From contig SBEG01000001.1 of the NCBI GenBank assembly GCA_009668975.1, positions 1-64,000 of the forward strand: a DNA stretch of 64,000 bases, given 5' to 3'. The translations under genes and the position numbers were made by a program. The notes beneath the pieces are model-generated. The model ran no database searches and was not told where the DNA came from. It saw only the letters and a list, made by a program, of their open reading frames with translations. The stretch's first letter is position 1. The number at the start of each line of letters is the position of its first letter. Below are positions 26,202 to 36,183 of the stretch, piece by piece. Source of the DNA: Deltaproteobacteria bacterium (GTDB lineage Bacteria > Desulfobacterota > Desulfuromonadia > Geobacterales > Geobacteraceae).

Positions 26202-27503
26202 CTACAGCTTCCTCTTATCAATAACCCTCACCGCCTTACCCTCATGCCGCGGCAGGCTCGCCGGTTCGACCAGCTTGACACTCGCCCCAACGCCAAGCAC
26301 GGAGTGGATCTTCTTCTCCACCATCTCCACAAAACCCTTCTGTTTCTTCATCTCATCAAAGAAGATATTCTCGGTAACCTCGATGTGCACCTCAAGTTTA
26401 TCCATCTCCCCTTCCCGCTCGACCACAATCTGGTAGTGGGGTTCACAGCCTTCGACAGCAAAGAGAACCTCCTCGATCTGCGAGGGGAAAACATTGACGC
26501 CTTTGATGATGAGCATGTCGTCGGAACGGCCCATGGTCTTTTTCATCCGGACCATGGTTCTGCCGCACGCGCATTTTTCGTAATCAAGACTGGTAATATC
26601 CCGGGTCCGGTAGCGGATCATCGGAAAAGCTTCCTTGGTCAGCGTCGTCAGCACCAACTCACCGACACTGCCCCGCGGCAGGACCTTGCCGGTATCTGGA
26701 TCGATGATCTCCGCGATAAAGGAATCTTCGGACAGGTGCATGCCGCATTTGAATTCGCACTCACCCGCGACACCCGGCCCGATGATCTCGGAAAGGCCGT
26801 AATTATCGGTAGCGCTGATGAATAAACGGTTCTCGATTTCCTTGCGCATCGCCTCCGACCAGGGTTCGGCACCAAAGAGGCCGACCTTCAGCGACAGGGA
26901 TTTCGGATCGATACCCAGCTGTTCCATACGCGAGGCCAGGGTAATGGCATAGCTCGGTGTAGAGACGAGCACTGTTGATTTATAATCCTGCATGATCATG
27001 ATCTGCTTTTCAGTATTGCCTGCACCCATGGGGATGACTGAGGCGCCGATGGTTTCGGAACCGTAGTGCAGTCCGAAGGCCCCGGTGAACATGCCGTAGC
27101 CGAAGGCGATCTGGACCACATCGTCATGGGTCACCCCGGCCGCGGTCATGAAACGCGCCACCAGGTTCGACCAGGTATGGATATCGTTCTTCGTGTAGCC
27201 GACCACGGTCGGTTTGCCCGTGGTACCGGATGACGAGTGAATCCGGACAACCTCCCGCAGCGGAACGGCAAACATTCCATAGGGATAATTCAGCCGGAGA
27301 TCTTCCTTGGTGGTAAAGGGAAGCTGAGCCAGATCGTCAAGAGAGCGAATCTCCTCGGGATTGATGCCCGCTTCGTCAAATTTCTTCTTATAACAGGCAA
27401 CCGACCGATGGACGCGGTTCAGGGTTGCCTGCAATCTTTCCAGCTGCAGCTGCTCCAGGTCTTCCCGCGGCATGCATTCGTGCAATGGATCCCAAATCTT
27501 CAT
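26202..27503 (-). CDS. paaK: Phenylacetate-CoA ligase, copy 2
   Basis: A 433-residue acyl-CoA synthetase of the PaaK type, which joins arylacetates to CoA using ATP. The AMP-binding loop [16 protein letters not shown] is near residue 90, followed by [29 protein letters not shown] and [21 protein letters not shown], with the catalytic Lys region [12 protein letters not shown] at the end. It is the last gene of the operon and a close paralogue of the copy at 34205. The two may prefer different arylacetates (phenyl-, hydroxyphenyl- or indoleacetate). Confidence 0.95.
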   Translation of the reverse strand: MKIWDPLHECMPREDLEQLQLERLQATLNRVHRSVACYKKKFDEAGINPEEIRSLDDLAQLPFTTKEDLRLNYPYGMFAVPLREVVRIHSSSGTTGKPTVVGYTKNDIHTWSNLVARFMTAAGVTHDDVVQIAFGYGMFTGAFGLHYGSETIGASVIPMGAGNTEKQIMIMQDYKSTVLVSTPSYAITLASRMEQLGIDPKSLSLKVGLFGAEPWSEAMRKEIENRLFISATDNYGLSEIIGPGVAGECEFKCGMHLSEDSFIAEIIDPDTGKVLPRGSVGELVLTTLTKEAFPMIRYRTRDITSLDYEKCACGRTMVRMKKTMGRSDDMLIIKGVNVFPSQIEEVLFAVEGCEPHYQIVVEREGEMDKLEVHIEVTENIFFDEMKKQKGFVEMVEKKIHSVLGVGASVKLVEPASLPRHEGKAVRVIDKRKL

Positions 27504-27523
27504 AGCGTAACCTCGAAATAGTA

Positions 27524-28267
27524 TTACCGTTCCCAGATTTCTTTCTTTTCCCTACCGAGATAGGCCCGTTGTACTTCTTTATTTTCCAATAGTTCAGAAG
27601 CTTTTTCTTCAAGTATTACTTTACCTGTTTCCAGCACATAGCCCCTGTCGGCAATCTTCAGGGCGGCCTTGGCATTCTGCTCGACAAGAAGAACCGAGGT
27701 GCCCCGCTCCGCCCTCAGCGCCGTGATTACCCGGAAGATTTCCTGCACCACCAGCGGCGCCAAGCCCATGGACGGTTCATCGAGCAGCAGTAATTTCGGC
27801 TTTGCCATCAGGGCCCGGCCAATGGCGAGCATCTGTTGTTCGCCTCCGGAAAGGGTGCCGGCCATCTGTTTTCTTCTGTCGGAAAGCTGCGGAAAAAGGG
27901 TAAACATATCTTCAATGTCGCTTTTGATCGTCGCCCTGCCCTCACGGCCGCGATAGCGCAGATAGGCGCCCAGTTCCAGATTATCCTCGACGGAGAAATC
28001 CTTGAACACCTGCCGCCCTTCCGGAACCTGGGAAATGCCCATTTCGACAATCCGGTCGGAGGAAAGGTTACTTATGGAAGTGCCTTCAAAGATCACTTCG
28101 CCGTCTCGCGGCGGCGTGACCGCGGAAAGGGAGTTGAGAATCGTTGTTTTGCCCGCGCCATTGGCACCGATCAGTGAAACGATTTCTCCGGCGTTCACGT
28201 GCAACGAAACATTCTTCAGTGCGTGCACCTGGCCGTAATAGGTATTGATATTCTTGATTTTCAGCAT
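27524..28267 (-). CDS. livF: Amino-acid ABC transporter ATPase LivF
   Basis: A 247-residue cytoplasmic ATPase. Walker A is GANGAGKTT (residues about 34-42), the signature is [16 protein letters not shown], and Walker B is [13 protein letters not shown]. The size and the end (EVQRAYLG) match LivF. It pairs with LivG to drive uptake through LivH and LivM. It lies 20 bases before paaK copy 2. A repeat-filled gap of about 215 bases separates it from livG. Confidence 0.95.
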   Translation of the reverse strand: MLKIKNINTYYGQVHALKNVSLHVNAGEIVSLIGANGAGKTTILNSLSAVTPPRDGEVIFEGTSISNLSSDRIVEMGISQVPEGRQVFKDFSVEDNLELGAYLRYRGREGRATIKSDIEDMFTLFPQLSDRRKQMAGTLSGGEQQMLAIGRALMAKPKLLLLDEPSMGLAPLVVQEIFRVITALRAERGTSVLLVEQNAKAALKIADRGYVLETGKVILEEKASELLENKEVQRAYLGREKKEIWER

Positions 28268-28337
28268 TGTGTCACCAAATCGGAGGATAGAATTCTTGTC
28301 GGTATTCGTTCTACGTCGGAATCAAGATGACGCAAAC

Positions 28338-28457
28338 CCAACCACCCCCAGCTCCTTTAGGCCCATAGGGTCTTCCTTTGTAAGGAGGGGAGATAAAAGG
28401 CCCCTTCCTAATCCGCTTAAAAGCACCTACTTCTGGCAGGAGGGGTTAGTGGTGGTA
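28338..28457. repeat. Palindromic intergenic repeat in the livG-livF gap
   Basis: It includes CTCCTTTAGGCCCATAGGGTC, GTAAGGAGGGGAGATAAAAGGCCCC and AGGAGGGGTTAGTGGTGG. It shares CTTTAGGCCC and GGGTC blocks in the same order with 49983-50083. It has no coding content and sits inside the operon. Confidence 0.65.
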
Positions 28458-28484
28458 AGGTGTCAACTTGTTTACCATTAGGAA

Positions 28485-29237
28485 TTACCCTTCGCCAAGA
28501 TAGGCGGTAATAACCTTCTGGTTTTCCTGAATTTCAAGCGGCGTGCCTTCGGCAAGCTTCTCACCGAGATTGAGCACCAGGATCGAGTCGCAGATGTCCA
28601 TAACCAGCTCCATGTCATGCTCCACCAGGACAACGGTAACTCCGGTGGCGCGGATTCTTTCGATCAACTGACCGAGATCGGCGGTCTCGCGCGCATTCAG
28701 CCCCGCGGCCGGCTCGTCGAGCAGAATGATGCCCGGTTCAAGTGCCATGGCCCGGGCGATCTCCAGCAGGCGGCATTTGCCGAAGGGCAGATTGTCGGCG
28801 GTCTCTGCGGCGTGCTCGGTAATACCGGCGAAGTCGAGACACTCCAGTGCCTTTTGACGAATGCGCCGCTCCTCACGTATCGCCGTGGGAAACTTGAGGG
28901 CCGAAGACAAAATGCCGCTGCGGCTCTTGGTGTGAAGCCCGATCATGACATTTTCCAGCACGGTCATCCTGCCGAACAATTCGACATTTTGAAAGGTCCG
29001 GACCATGCCGCGCCTGGCCAACCGTTCGGGTGTGAATTGGGTAATCCTTTTCTCCTCAAGGAAGACATCTCCCGAGGTCTGGCGATAGATTCCGGAGATG
29101 ATATTGAAAAGTGTCGTCTTACCGGCGCCGTTGGGGCCGATGACCCCTTTGATCTCGCCCTTGGCCACGGAAAAGGATACGTCACGCAGCGCGGTGACTC
29201 CGCCGAACACCTGGGTAATTTTTTCGACCCTAAGCAT
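28485..29237 (-). CDS. livG: Amino-acid ABC transporter ATPase LivG
   Basis: A 250-residue ATPase with Walker A GPNGAGKTT, signature NLPFGKCRLLEIARAM (the LivG-type variant of the ABC motif) and Walker B IILLDEPAAGLN. The C-terminus EIQENQKVITAYLGEG is typical of LivG. It overlaps the end of livM by 8 bases, so the two are translationally coupled. Confidence 0.95.
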   Translation of the reverse strand: MLRVEKITQVFGGVTALRDVSFSVAKGEIKGVIGPNGAGKTTLFNIISGIYRQTSGDVFLEEKRITQFTPERLARRGMVRTFQNVELFGRMTVLENVMIGLHTKSRSGILSSALKFPTAIREERRIRQKALECLDFAGITEHAAETADNLPFGKCRLLEIARAMALEPGIILLDEPAAGLNARETADLGQLIERIRATGVTVVLVEHDMELVMDICDSILVLNLGEKLAEGTPLEIQENQKVITAYLGEG

Positions 29238-30201
29238 TGCCCTGCCTCCTCACTTTGAGTTTTGCAAGGAATGGCAGCAACAGTGACGGGATCCGCACCA
29301 GACCGCCAGGCATGAACATGGTCATGAGTACCAGCAGCAGGCCGTAGAACACGATGTCATAGTCCTGCAGGGCTCGCAGAAACTCAGGTAGCAGGGTCAG
29401 CAGCGCCGCTCCCAGGAACGAGCCATAGACAGTACCCAGCCCGCCGATCACCACCATGGTCAGCAGCTCAACGGAAAAGTTAAAGCCGAAGGAGGCCGGA
29501 GAGATGAACGTCATGGTATGGGCATAGAGGCTTCCCGCGATCGATGAAAACACCGCGGAAAGGGTAAAGATCTGCACCTTGAGCAGCCGGGCGTTGACGC
29601 CCATTACCCGGGCCGCGACCTCCGAATCATGAATGGCCCGCAAGGCTCGCCCGATCCTGGAATTCACCAGATTTACCGAAAACAGGATCATCAGCAGAGC
29701 AAAGCCCCAGATCAGGAAGTAATTTTTCAGGTCGCTATCAAACTGAAACTCACCCACGGAAAAATAGGGAATACCGCTCAGGCCGGAAGGCCCGCCGGTC
29801 AGGTCAATCGTTTCGTTGAAGAGAATATAGATGATGATGCCGAAGCCCAGGGTCGACATGGCAAGATAATGCCCCTTGAGCTTGAGGATCGGAAAGCCGA
29901 TAGCAAAGGCGATAACCCCGACCACAACGGCGGCCAGGACCAGTGCCGTCCAGGGGTTCATGCCGTAGTTGGCGGTGGCGACGCCGGAGATATAGGCACC
30001 CAGACCGAAAAATGCCGCCTGGCCGAGGGAAATCTGGCCGGCATAGCCGAGCAGAAGGTTAAGAGCCAACGCCAGCATGGTATTGATGCCCACGAACACC
30101 AGAACATTCAGCAGGTAGCCGCCGGAGAAAAAAACCGGTGCGACGAGCACGGCGGCAGAGAAAAGAAGATATTTCAACAGAACGTGTCTTTCTGTACCCA
30201 T
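29230..30201 (-). CDS. livM: Amino-acid ABC transporter permease LivM
   Basis: A 323-residue permease with about ten hydrophobic helices. The motifs ALALNLLLGYAGQISLGQAAFFGLGAY and VMGVNARLLKVQIFTLSAVF are typical of LivM. It forms the membrane channel together with LivH. The start at 30201 lies 7 bases from the livH stop. The coupling with livG is seen as an overlap at the 3' end. Confidence 0.95.
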   Translation of the reverse strand: MGTERHVLLKYLLFSAAVLVAPVFFSGGYLLNVLVFVGINTMLALALNLLLGYAGQISLGQAAFFGLGAYISGVATANYGMNPWTALVLAAVVVGVIAFAIGFPILKLKGHYLAMSTLGFGIIIYILFNETIDLTGGPSGLSGIPYFSVGEFQFDSDLKNYFLIWGFALLMILFSVNLVNSRIGRALRAIHDSEVAARVMGVNARLLKVQIFTLSAVFSSIAGSLYAHTMTFISPASFGFNFSVELLTMVVIGGLGTVYGSFLGAALLTLLPEFLRALQDYDIVFYGLLLVLMTMFMPGGLVRIPSLLLPFLAKLKVRRQGNA

Positions 30202-30208
30202 GATGAAC

Positions 30209-31087
30209 TCAGACCCTTTCAGTATCAGCTTTTTTGAAAAGCCCCTGCGGCCGGATGAACAGGATCAGCAGGAGGATGATAAAGGCAATGGCATCCTTGT
30301 ACCCCGAAGAGATCAGTCCGGCGCCAAAGGCCTCCAGCACCCCGAGTAGGAGCCCACCGAAGACGGTTGCGATGCCACTGCTCATACCGCCGATGATGGC
30401 GGCGCAAAAGCCCTTCAAACCGAGCATGATTCCCACATCGTAGGAGGTCATGGTAAGCGGCGCGGAAATGATCCCGGCCACGGAGCCCATCGCCGAGCTG
30501 ATGGCAAAGGCAAAGAGCACCATCCGCTTCACATCGATCCCGACCAGGCTGGCAGCCCGGCGATTATGGGAACAGGCGCGCATCGCCTTGCCGCTGACGG
30601 TGTTATAGAAATAGAACCTGTTGATGATAATGATCAACAGGGTAATACCGAAGATCCAGAGATGTTGCGGCAGGATTGTCGCTCCGCCGATCGTGAGCGG
30701 CTCATTCCCGGTAAACATCGGGATGGAGTGGGTATCTTTTCCCCAAATGAGCATTGCAATACCGCGGATAAGGATGCTGCCGCCGATGGTAATGATGACC
30801 AGGATCAGCGGAGAGGCATTTCTCAGAGGTCGAATGGCCAGGCGTTCGAAGAGCACGCCGACCGCCGTGGTGAGAAGTACAGCCAGAAGCATTGCGACCG
30901 GGAGCGGCAGATGTGCCACGGTGAGAAAGTAGTACGTCGTCATCCCCCCAAGCATAAAAAACTCGCCCTGGGCAAAATTGATGATACCGGTCGAGTTATA
31001 AATTATCGCAAACCCGATTCCTATCAGCGAATAGATCGCTCCTGTCGAGAGTCCCGACAGAAGATATTGAAGTAACTGTTCAGACAT
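30209..31087 (-). CDS. livH: Amino-acid ABC transporter permease LivH
   Basis: A 292-residue permease of the LivH type. The N-terminal LSGLSTGAIYSLIGIGFAIIYNSTGIINFAQGEF and the central SVAGIISAPLTMTSYDVGIMLGLKGF are characteristic. It follows a 290-base gap after the binding-protein genes. That gap has a weak terminator-like hairpin, which could lower permease expression relative to the binding proteins. Confidence 0.95.
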   Translation of the reverse strand: MSEQLLQYLLSGLSTGAIYSLIGIGFAIIYNSTGIINFAQGEFFMLGGMTTYYFLTVAHLPLPVAMLLAVLLTTAVGVLFERLAIRPLRNASPLILVIITIGGSILIRGIAMLIWGKDTHSIPMFTGNEPLTIGGATILPQHLWIFGITLLIIIINRFYFYNTVSGKAMRACSHNRRAASLVGIDVKRMVLFAFAISSAMGSVAGIISAPLTMTSYDVGIMLGLKGFCAAIIGGMSSGIATVFGGLLLGVLEAFGAGLISSGYKDAIAFIILLLILFIRPQGLFKKADTERV

Positions 31088-31137
31088 AAGACCTTTTCTT
31101 GAAAAATGTCGTCTCCCATTAGGGAGCGGCTAAAAGA

Positions 31138-31156
31138 GACGCCCTTAACGGGCGTC
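31138..31156 (-). terminator. Weak attenuator-like hairpin between livK and livH
   Basis: GACGCCC and GGGCGTC with loop bases between, followed on the minus strand by TCTTTTA. This is a common arrangement for making more binding protein than permease; read-through must occur because the operon continues. Confidence 0.5.
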
Positions 31157-31232
31157 ACGATAATACCTGGATAATCGGGAGTGAGTTACTTTCCTGACTT
31201 CAGCGAAACCAGGTTGAATAATCCTAAAAACG

Positions 31233-31367
31233 GTTAGCCACAGAGGTCACAGAGTAATTACTAAAGAAGTCAGGCTTGCAGGAATCACCGATCTGATGAG
31301 CCTGATACAATTCATATCTGCTTGTTTTTCCTCTGAGAGATCTGTGTTCTCTGTGGCTAATTACTTT
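31233..31367. repeat. Inverted repeat TTAGCCACAGAG... in the liv gap
   Basis: GTTAGCCACAGAGGTCACAGAG at 31231-31252 faces CTGTGTTCTCTGTGGCTAAT near 31343-31363. The arms are about 20 bases with two or three mismatches. Sequences of this kind (CCACAGAG..CACAGAG) occur as scattered repeats in many bacterial genomes. Confidence 0.65.
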
Positions 31368-31378
31368 TTATCGGATAA

Positions 31379-32521
31379 TTACTTGACCAGAGTCCAGTCG
31401 CCACCCTTGACCTTGACAAGCACGAAGGCGTCCTTGGTAAGTCCGCTGTGATCAGTCGGAGAGTAATTGAAGACGCCGCCGATCCCGGCGAAGTTCCTGG
31501 TTTTTTCCAGCTGGGCGCGGATCTCGGTCCGCGAAGCCCCACCCCTTTCGATGGCGCCCTTTAACAGCATCATTGCATCCCAGGCATGTCCGCCAAAATG
31601 ATCTCCTTCAGCCTTGAAATTCTTCTGATATTCCTTCACGAATGCCAGAAGGGCTTTCTTCTGTTTGTCGTTTTTCGGCAGGAGATCAGCAACCAGCACC
31701 CGGCCGGAGGGCAGGATGATCCCTTCGGAGGCACTTCCGGCGAGTTCAATGAACTTTTTCGACGAGACACCGTGACTCATATAGAGGGGAATGCTGAGGC
31801 CGAGCTGCCGGGCATTCCGGGCAATGATTGCAGGACCGGGATTTGTTCCCCAGCAAATGAGAGCCTGGGCCTGCAAGCCGCGAATTTTTGTCAACTGCGG
31901 CGTCATATCGGTATCTTTCGGGCCATAGGTGTCATCAGCAACAAGGGTAATCCCATAACGACCGGCCAGTGCCTTCAGTTGCTCACGTCCGGAGGCCCCG
32001 AATGAATCGGAAACGGTCAGGAGCGCAACCTTGGTACGTTTATTTTTTACCAGGTGTTCATAGATTTTCGTAACGGCCAGATAATCATTTTGCGCGGTCT
32101 TGAATACCCAGGGCTTGACCGGTTCGGTGATTTTTGCCCCGGCCGAACAGGAAATAAGGGGCACTTTCGCCCTTTCCACCAGAGGAATAACCGCCATCGT
32201 GTCACCGGTGGTGCTGGGACCGATGATGGCAACCACGTCTTCCTTGATCAGTCGGGTTGCCGCCTGAACCGCCTTTGTGGCGTCGCCCTGGGTGTCCATG
32301 ACGATAAGCTCGATTTTCTGTCCTTTGATTCCGCCGGCGGCATTGATCTGGTTTACGACCATCTGCGCGCTGTTACGCTCCGGTTCGCCGAGGAAAGATG
32401 CAGGACCGGTCACCGCAAAGAGAGCGCCGACCTTGATAGTAGGAGCGGCTGTGGCCACTGCCGCCGAAGCAAGGACACAAACAGCCGACAGAAAAAAATT
32501 GCGAAGTTTATTCGTTACCAT
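31379..32521 (-). CDS. livK: Periplasmic amino-acid binding protein, copy 2
   Basis: A 380-residue protein with a cleavable signal (to about residue 25, ATAAPTIKVG) and the Peripla_BP_6 fold, typical of branched-chain and aromatic amino acid or arylacid receptors. GPSTTGDTMAVIPL, VSDSFGASGREQLKALA and PKDTDMTPQLTKIRG match the paralogue at 32555. GGGAGG precedes the ATG at 32521. It lies 33 bases after its paralogue, probably a tandem duplication that diverged in ligand preference. Confidence 0.93.
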   Translation of the reverse strand: MVTNKLRNFFLSAVCVLASAAVATAAPTIKVGALFAVTGPASFLGEPERNSAQMVVNQINAAGGIKGQKIELIVMDTQGDATKAVQAATRLIKEDVVAIIGPSTTGDTMAVIPLVERAKVPLISCSAGAKITEPVKPWVFKTAQNDYLAVTKIYEHLVKNKRTKVALLTVSDSFGASGREQLKALAGRYGITLVADDTYGPKDTDMTPQLTKIRGLQAQALICWGTNPGPAIIARNARQLGLSIPLYMSHGVSSKKFIELAGSASEGIILPSGRVLVADLLPKNDKQKKALLAFVKEYQKNFKAEGDHFGGHAWDAMMLLKGAIERGGASRTEIRAQLEKTRNFAGIGGVFNYSPTDHSGLTKDAFVLVKVKGGDWTLVK

Positions 32522-32554
32522 GGAATTTCCTCCCAGAATTACGCAAAGAAAGTA

Positions 32555-33694
32555 TTACCGTGCCAGTACCCAGTCGCCTTTTGAGACCCGAACCATTTCG
32601 AATGCCGAGAGATTCAGACCATTATGATCGGTGGGGGACATGGTGAACACCCCGGAAACACCAACCATTCCCCGAACCTGCTCGATCCCTTTTCTGATTT
32701 TATCCGGGGTTGCACCGGACTTTTTAACGGCGGCCACAATCAACTGGAAACCATCGTAGGCATAACCACCGAAAGTGGATGCTTCAACACCGAACTTTTT
32801 ACGATAGGCCTGATCGTATTCCCGGAGGATTTTGGCCTGTGGATCCTTTTTGGAGATGATGTCGTACACGGCAAGCTTGCCGGCAGGGAGAGTTACCCCT
32901 TCAGCCGAAGACGCTCCGGCAAGTTCGATAAATTTCTTCGAAGCCACACCGTGGCTCTGGTACAAGGGCGTGGTAATGCCCAATTGCCGCATGTTTCTCG
33001 TTACGACAGCCGGACCGGGATTTGTTCCCCAGCAAATGACCGCATCCGGGTTTGCCCCCCGAATCTTGGTCAACTGCGGTGTCATGTCGGTATCCTTGGG
33101 CGAAAAAACCTCGTCGGCAACGATGGTAAAGCCTTTTTTGACAGCGAGGGCCTTGAGCTGTTCTCTTCCCGAAGCGCCGTATGAGTCTGACACGGTCAGC
33201 AGGGCAATTTTTTTCTGCCCTTTTTTCGCTGCATAGTTAAAGATTTTCTCGCCGGCAACTTGGTCGTTTGCCGGTGTCTTGAAAACCCAGGCTTTGACCG
33301 GTTCGGTTATCTTCACACCCGCGGCGCAGGAGATCAGAGGAATTCGTTCCCGCTGAACCAAGGGAATCAAAGCCATGGATTCGCCGGTGGTGCTGGGACC
33401 GATGATGGCGACAACCTTATCGTTCTTGATGAGTTTGGTTGCCAGTTGCACCGCCTTGGTGGCATCTCCCTGTGTGTCATAGATAAAAAGCTCAATCTTT
33501 GCCCCGTTCACACCACCGCGGGCATTCATTTCCTGAACAAGCATTTCCAGGGTATTTCTCTCCGGTTCACCGAGAAATGAAGCCGGTCCGGTAACGGAAA
33601 ACAGCCCGCCGATCCTGATGGTCGGGGCGGCTTGAGCTACTGTTGCCGAAGCAATCAGGAGCAACGCAAATACCATAGACACGAATTTTCCCAT
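32555..33694 (-). CDS. livK: Periplasmic amino-acid binding protein, copy 1
   Basis: A 379-residue receptor with a signal peptide ending ATVAQA and the same fold as its neighbour: IIGPSTTGESMALIPLVQRE, VSDSYGASGREQLKALAV and CWGTNPGPAVVTRNMRQLG. The two are similar over the whole length. The start at 33694 has GGGAGGATCT just upstream. Ligand specificity cannot be read, but the operon context (IOR and arylacetate-CoA ligases) favours aromatic amino acids. Confidence 0.93.
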   Translation of the reverse strand: MGKFVSMVFALLLIASATVAQAAPTIRIGGLFSVTGPASFLGEPERNTLEMLVQEMNARGGVNGAKIELFIYDTQGDATKAVQLATKLIKNDKVVAIIGPSTTGESMALIPLVQRERIPLISCAAGVKITEPVKAWVFKTPANDQVAGEKIFNYAAKKGQKKIALLTVSDSYGASGREQLKALAVKKGFTIVADEVFSPKDTDMTPQLTKIRGANPDAVICWGTNPGPAVVTRNMRQLGITTPLYQSHGVASKKFIELAGASSAEGVTLPAGKLAVYDIISKKDPQAKILREYDQAYRKKFGVEASTFGGYAYDGFQLIVAAVKKSGATPDKIRKGIEQVRGMVGVSGVFTMSPTDHNGLNLSAFEMVRVSKGDWVLAR

Positions 33695-33739
33695 AGATCC
33701 TCCCAGTCTCAAATAGTAAAATCCAAGATATCTAATAAT

Positions 33740-34171
33740 TTACATCTGATAAAGCCGTTCTCCTTCAAGAACATTAAAACCTCGTTCAACAAGGCATTGA
33801 ATAGCTTTATCTGTTTCATCGAAGCGGAAAATAATTACGGCATTACCTCCACAACGCTCCACAAAGGCATACATATATTCGACATTAATACCATCCTGAT
33901 CAAGCACATGGAGGATTTCCGCCAACCCTCCGGGACGGTCCGGAACCTCAATGGCAACCACCTCGGTCTTGCTGACGGTAAAGCCCTTCTCCTTGAGGAT
34001 TTGTTTCGCTTTTTCGCTGTCGTTGACGATCAGGCGCAAGATACCGAAATCGCTGGTATCGGCAAGAGAGAGTGCCCGTATATTAACTTCCACCTCTCCC
34101 AGAGCGGTTGCAACCTCGGCGAGACGACCCGATTTGTTTTCAATAAAGATGGAGATCTGTTCTACTTTCAT
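33740..34171 (-). CDS. Two-ACT-domain protein
   Basis: A 143-residue protein of two ACT domains in tandem ([20 protein letters not shown] from residue 5, and [24 protein letters not shown] from about residue 72). Such proteins sit beside paaK and ior genes in many anaerobes and may sense amino acids. There is no catalytic domain. GGAGG precedes the ATG at 34171. It lies between paaK copy 1 and livK copy 1, so it probably senses or tunes the same amino acid pathway. Confidence 0.9.
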   Translation of the reverse strand: MKVEQISIFIENKSGRLAEVATALGEVEVNIRALSLADTSDFGILRLIVNDSEKAKQILKEKGFTVSKTEVVAIEVPDRPGGLAEILHVLDQDGINVEYMYAFVERCGGNAVIIFRFDETDKAIQCLVERGFNVLEGERLYQM

Positions 34172-34204
34172 GAATGCCTCCTTTCCATAAAAACTTTTCA
34201 ACTA

Positions 34205-35506
34205 TTATCGAACGCGATTATCAATTACCCTTTTGGCCTTGCCCTCGCTGCGCATAATGGTTTTCGGTTCAACAAGCCTCACCTTGCAGGTAATCCCGAG
34301 CAAGTCCTTGATCTGCTTCTCGATTGTGGCGGCCAGCAACTGGAGATGCTTCACCTCATCGGAAAAGAGCTGCTCATCAACTTCCACCTGAACCTCGAGG
34401 CTGTCAAGGTTATCCTTGCGATCAACAATCAGGAGATAATGAGGTTCGACCCCCTCGACCTGCATGAGAATCGATTCGATCTGTGACGGGAAGACATTAA
34501 CGCCGCGGATGATGAGCATATCGTCGCTCCGGCCGCTCATCCGGGAAATCCGGGCATGGCTGCGGCCGCAGATGCATGGCTCATAGGTGATACTGGTGAT
34601 ATCGCGGGTACGATAGCGCAGAAGCGGAATCCCCTCCTTGGTAATGGTCGTGATGACCAGCTCACCCAACTCGCCCTCGGGCACCCGTTCTCCGGTCTCG
34701 GGATTGATAATCTCCGGAATGAAATGATCCTCCCAGATATGGAGACCGCACTTTGCTTCCTGACACTCGATTGCGACCCCCGGCCCCATGATTTCTGACA
34801 AACCGTAGATATCGATGGCGCTGATCTTGAGCTTTTCCTGAATTTCCTGGCGCATCAATTCGGACCAGGGCTCGGCGCCGAAGATCCCTACCCGGAGATT
34901 CAGCGATCTGATATCGACGCCCTCATCGAGGGCAGCTTCGGCAAGATAGAGGGAGTACGAGGGAGTGCAGGTTAGAACGGTGGAACCAAAATCCTTCATG
35001 ATCAGAATCTGGCGTTTGGTATTGCCACCCGACATGGGGATTACCGAGGCGCCAAGATTCTCCGCACCGTAGTGGGCGCCAAGCCCTCCGGTAAAAAGAC
35101 CGTAGCCATAGGCATTGTGGATGATATCGCCCTTGTGGACTCCGGCCGTGACAAAGGAACGCGCCATCAGCTCCGTCCAGGTATTGATGTCCTTCTGGGT
35201 GTAGCCGACCACTGTCGGTTTCCCGGTTGTACCGGATGACGCATGGATACGGACGATATCCTCCATCTTTGCGGCGAACAGGCCGTAGGGATAGGAATCC
35301 CGCATATCCTGCTTCAAGGTAAAGGGCATCCTCCGCAGATCATCCAGGGACTTCACATCACCCGGATTGATGCCGTTCTTTGTAAATGTTTCGCGATAGA
35401 AGGGAACATTCGCGTAGATTCTTGCCAGCATGCCTTGCAGTCGCTTCAGCTGCAGGGCCTCCAGCGCCTGCCGTGGCAAAGTCTCTATTTCCTCGTTGAA
35501 ATACAT
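34205..35506 (-). CDS. paaK: Phenylacetate-CoA ligase, copy 1
   Basis: A 433-residue PaaK-type ligase, the same length as the copy at 26202, with the matching loop [45 protein letters not shown] and [21 protein letters not shown]. It activates arylacetates or, run the other way, conserves energy from the acyl-CoA made by IOR. It follows iorB by about 100 bases. Several residues differ from the other copy at the substrate-side region. Confidence 0.95.
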   Translation of the reverse strand: MYFNEEIETLPRQALEALQLKRLQGMLARIYANVPFYRETFTKNGINPGDVKSLDDLRRMPFTLKQDMRDSYPYGLFAAKMEDIVRIHASSGTTGKPTVVGYTQKDINTWTELMARSFVTAGVHKGDIIHNAYGYGLFTGGLGAHYGAENLGASVIPMSGGNTKRQILIMKDFGSTVLTCTPSYSLYLAEAALDEGVDIRSLNLRVGIFGAEPWSELMRQEIQEKLKISAIDIYGLSEIMGPGVAIECQEAKCGLHIWEDHFIPEIINPETGERVPEGELGELVITTITKEGIPLLRYRTRDITSITYEPCICGRSHARISRMSGRSDDMLIIRGVNVFPSQIESILMQVEGVEPHYLLIVDRKDNLDSLEVQVEVDEQLFSDEVKHLQLLAATIEKQIKDLLGITCKVRLVEPKTIMRSEGKAKRVIDNRVR

Positions 35507-35604
35507 CTTTCATTTTCCTCTCGTAACAAAAGACATGATACAACCAATATTGATTGGGCAACCACAGGGGGTTGCCCCTGCCTGTTGGCTGCCGAATCTC
35601 AGCC

Positions 35605-36183
35605 CTACAATTCCCGTCCCAGTTGAAAAGCTTTCCTGTTCACGTCCAGGGCTTTTGCGGGAACCATTTTTTCAAGTGCCTGCAGCCAATACTCTCCTGC
35701 TATGTCCAATCGGCGGGATACCGCCCCAAGCAAAACCGTGTTGGCCGCGCGAAGATTTCCCGCTTCCCGGGCCAGTCCCTGACCATCGACCAGCAGGAAA
35801 TCGGGAAACTGTGCACGGATTTTTTCCGCCAGTCCCTGAGGATAGGCTTCCTTGCCCATCAGAACCGAAGAGGGCGCAATTTCAAGATCATTGACGACCA
35901 CGGACCCGCCCTTCTTCAGCAGGGGCAGGTAACGATAGGTCTCCATCAGTTCGAAGCCGAAGAGAATGTCACCCTCCCCTTCGGGGACCAAAGGAGAAAA
36001 AACCTCCCGGCCGTAACGAACGTGAGACACGACGCTGCCGCCGCGTTGCGACATACCGTGGATCTCGCTTTTTTTCACATCATAGCCGGCAAGCATAAAG
36101 GTCTCGGAAAGGATCTCCGATGCCAGCAAAATTCCCTGTCCGCCGACGCCGACCAGCAGGATATTGATTACACGTTCACTCAT
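35605..36183 (-). CDS. iorB: Indolepyruvate:ferredoxin oxidoreductase subunit beta
   Basis: A 192-residue gamma-domain subunit of the 2-oxoacid:ferredoxin oxidoreductases. The start NILLVGVGGQGILLASEILSE and the following KKSEIHGMSQRGGSVVSHVRYG are the family hallmark. With IorA it oxidises arylpyruvates to aryl-acetyl-CoA and reduces ferredoxin. Its ATG overlaps the iorA stop by four bases, so the two are coupled. Confidence 0.96.
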   Translation of the reverse strand: MSERVINILLVGVGGQGILLASEILSETFMLAGYDVKKSEIHGMSQRGGSVVSHVRYGREVFSPLVPEGEGDILFGFELMETYRYLPLLKKGGSVVVNDLEIAPSSVLMGKEAYPQGLAEKIRAQFPDFLLVDGQGLAREAGNLRAANTVLLGAVSRRLDIAGEYWLQALEKMVPAKALDVNRKAFQLGREL

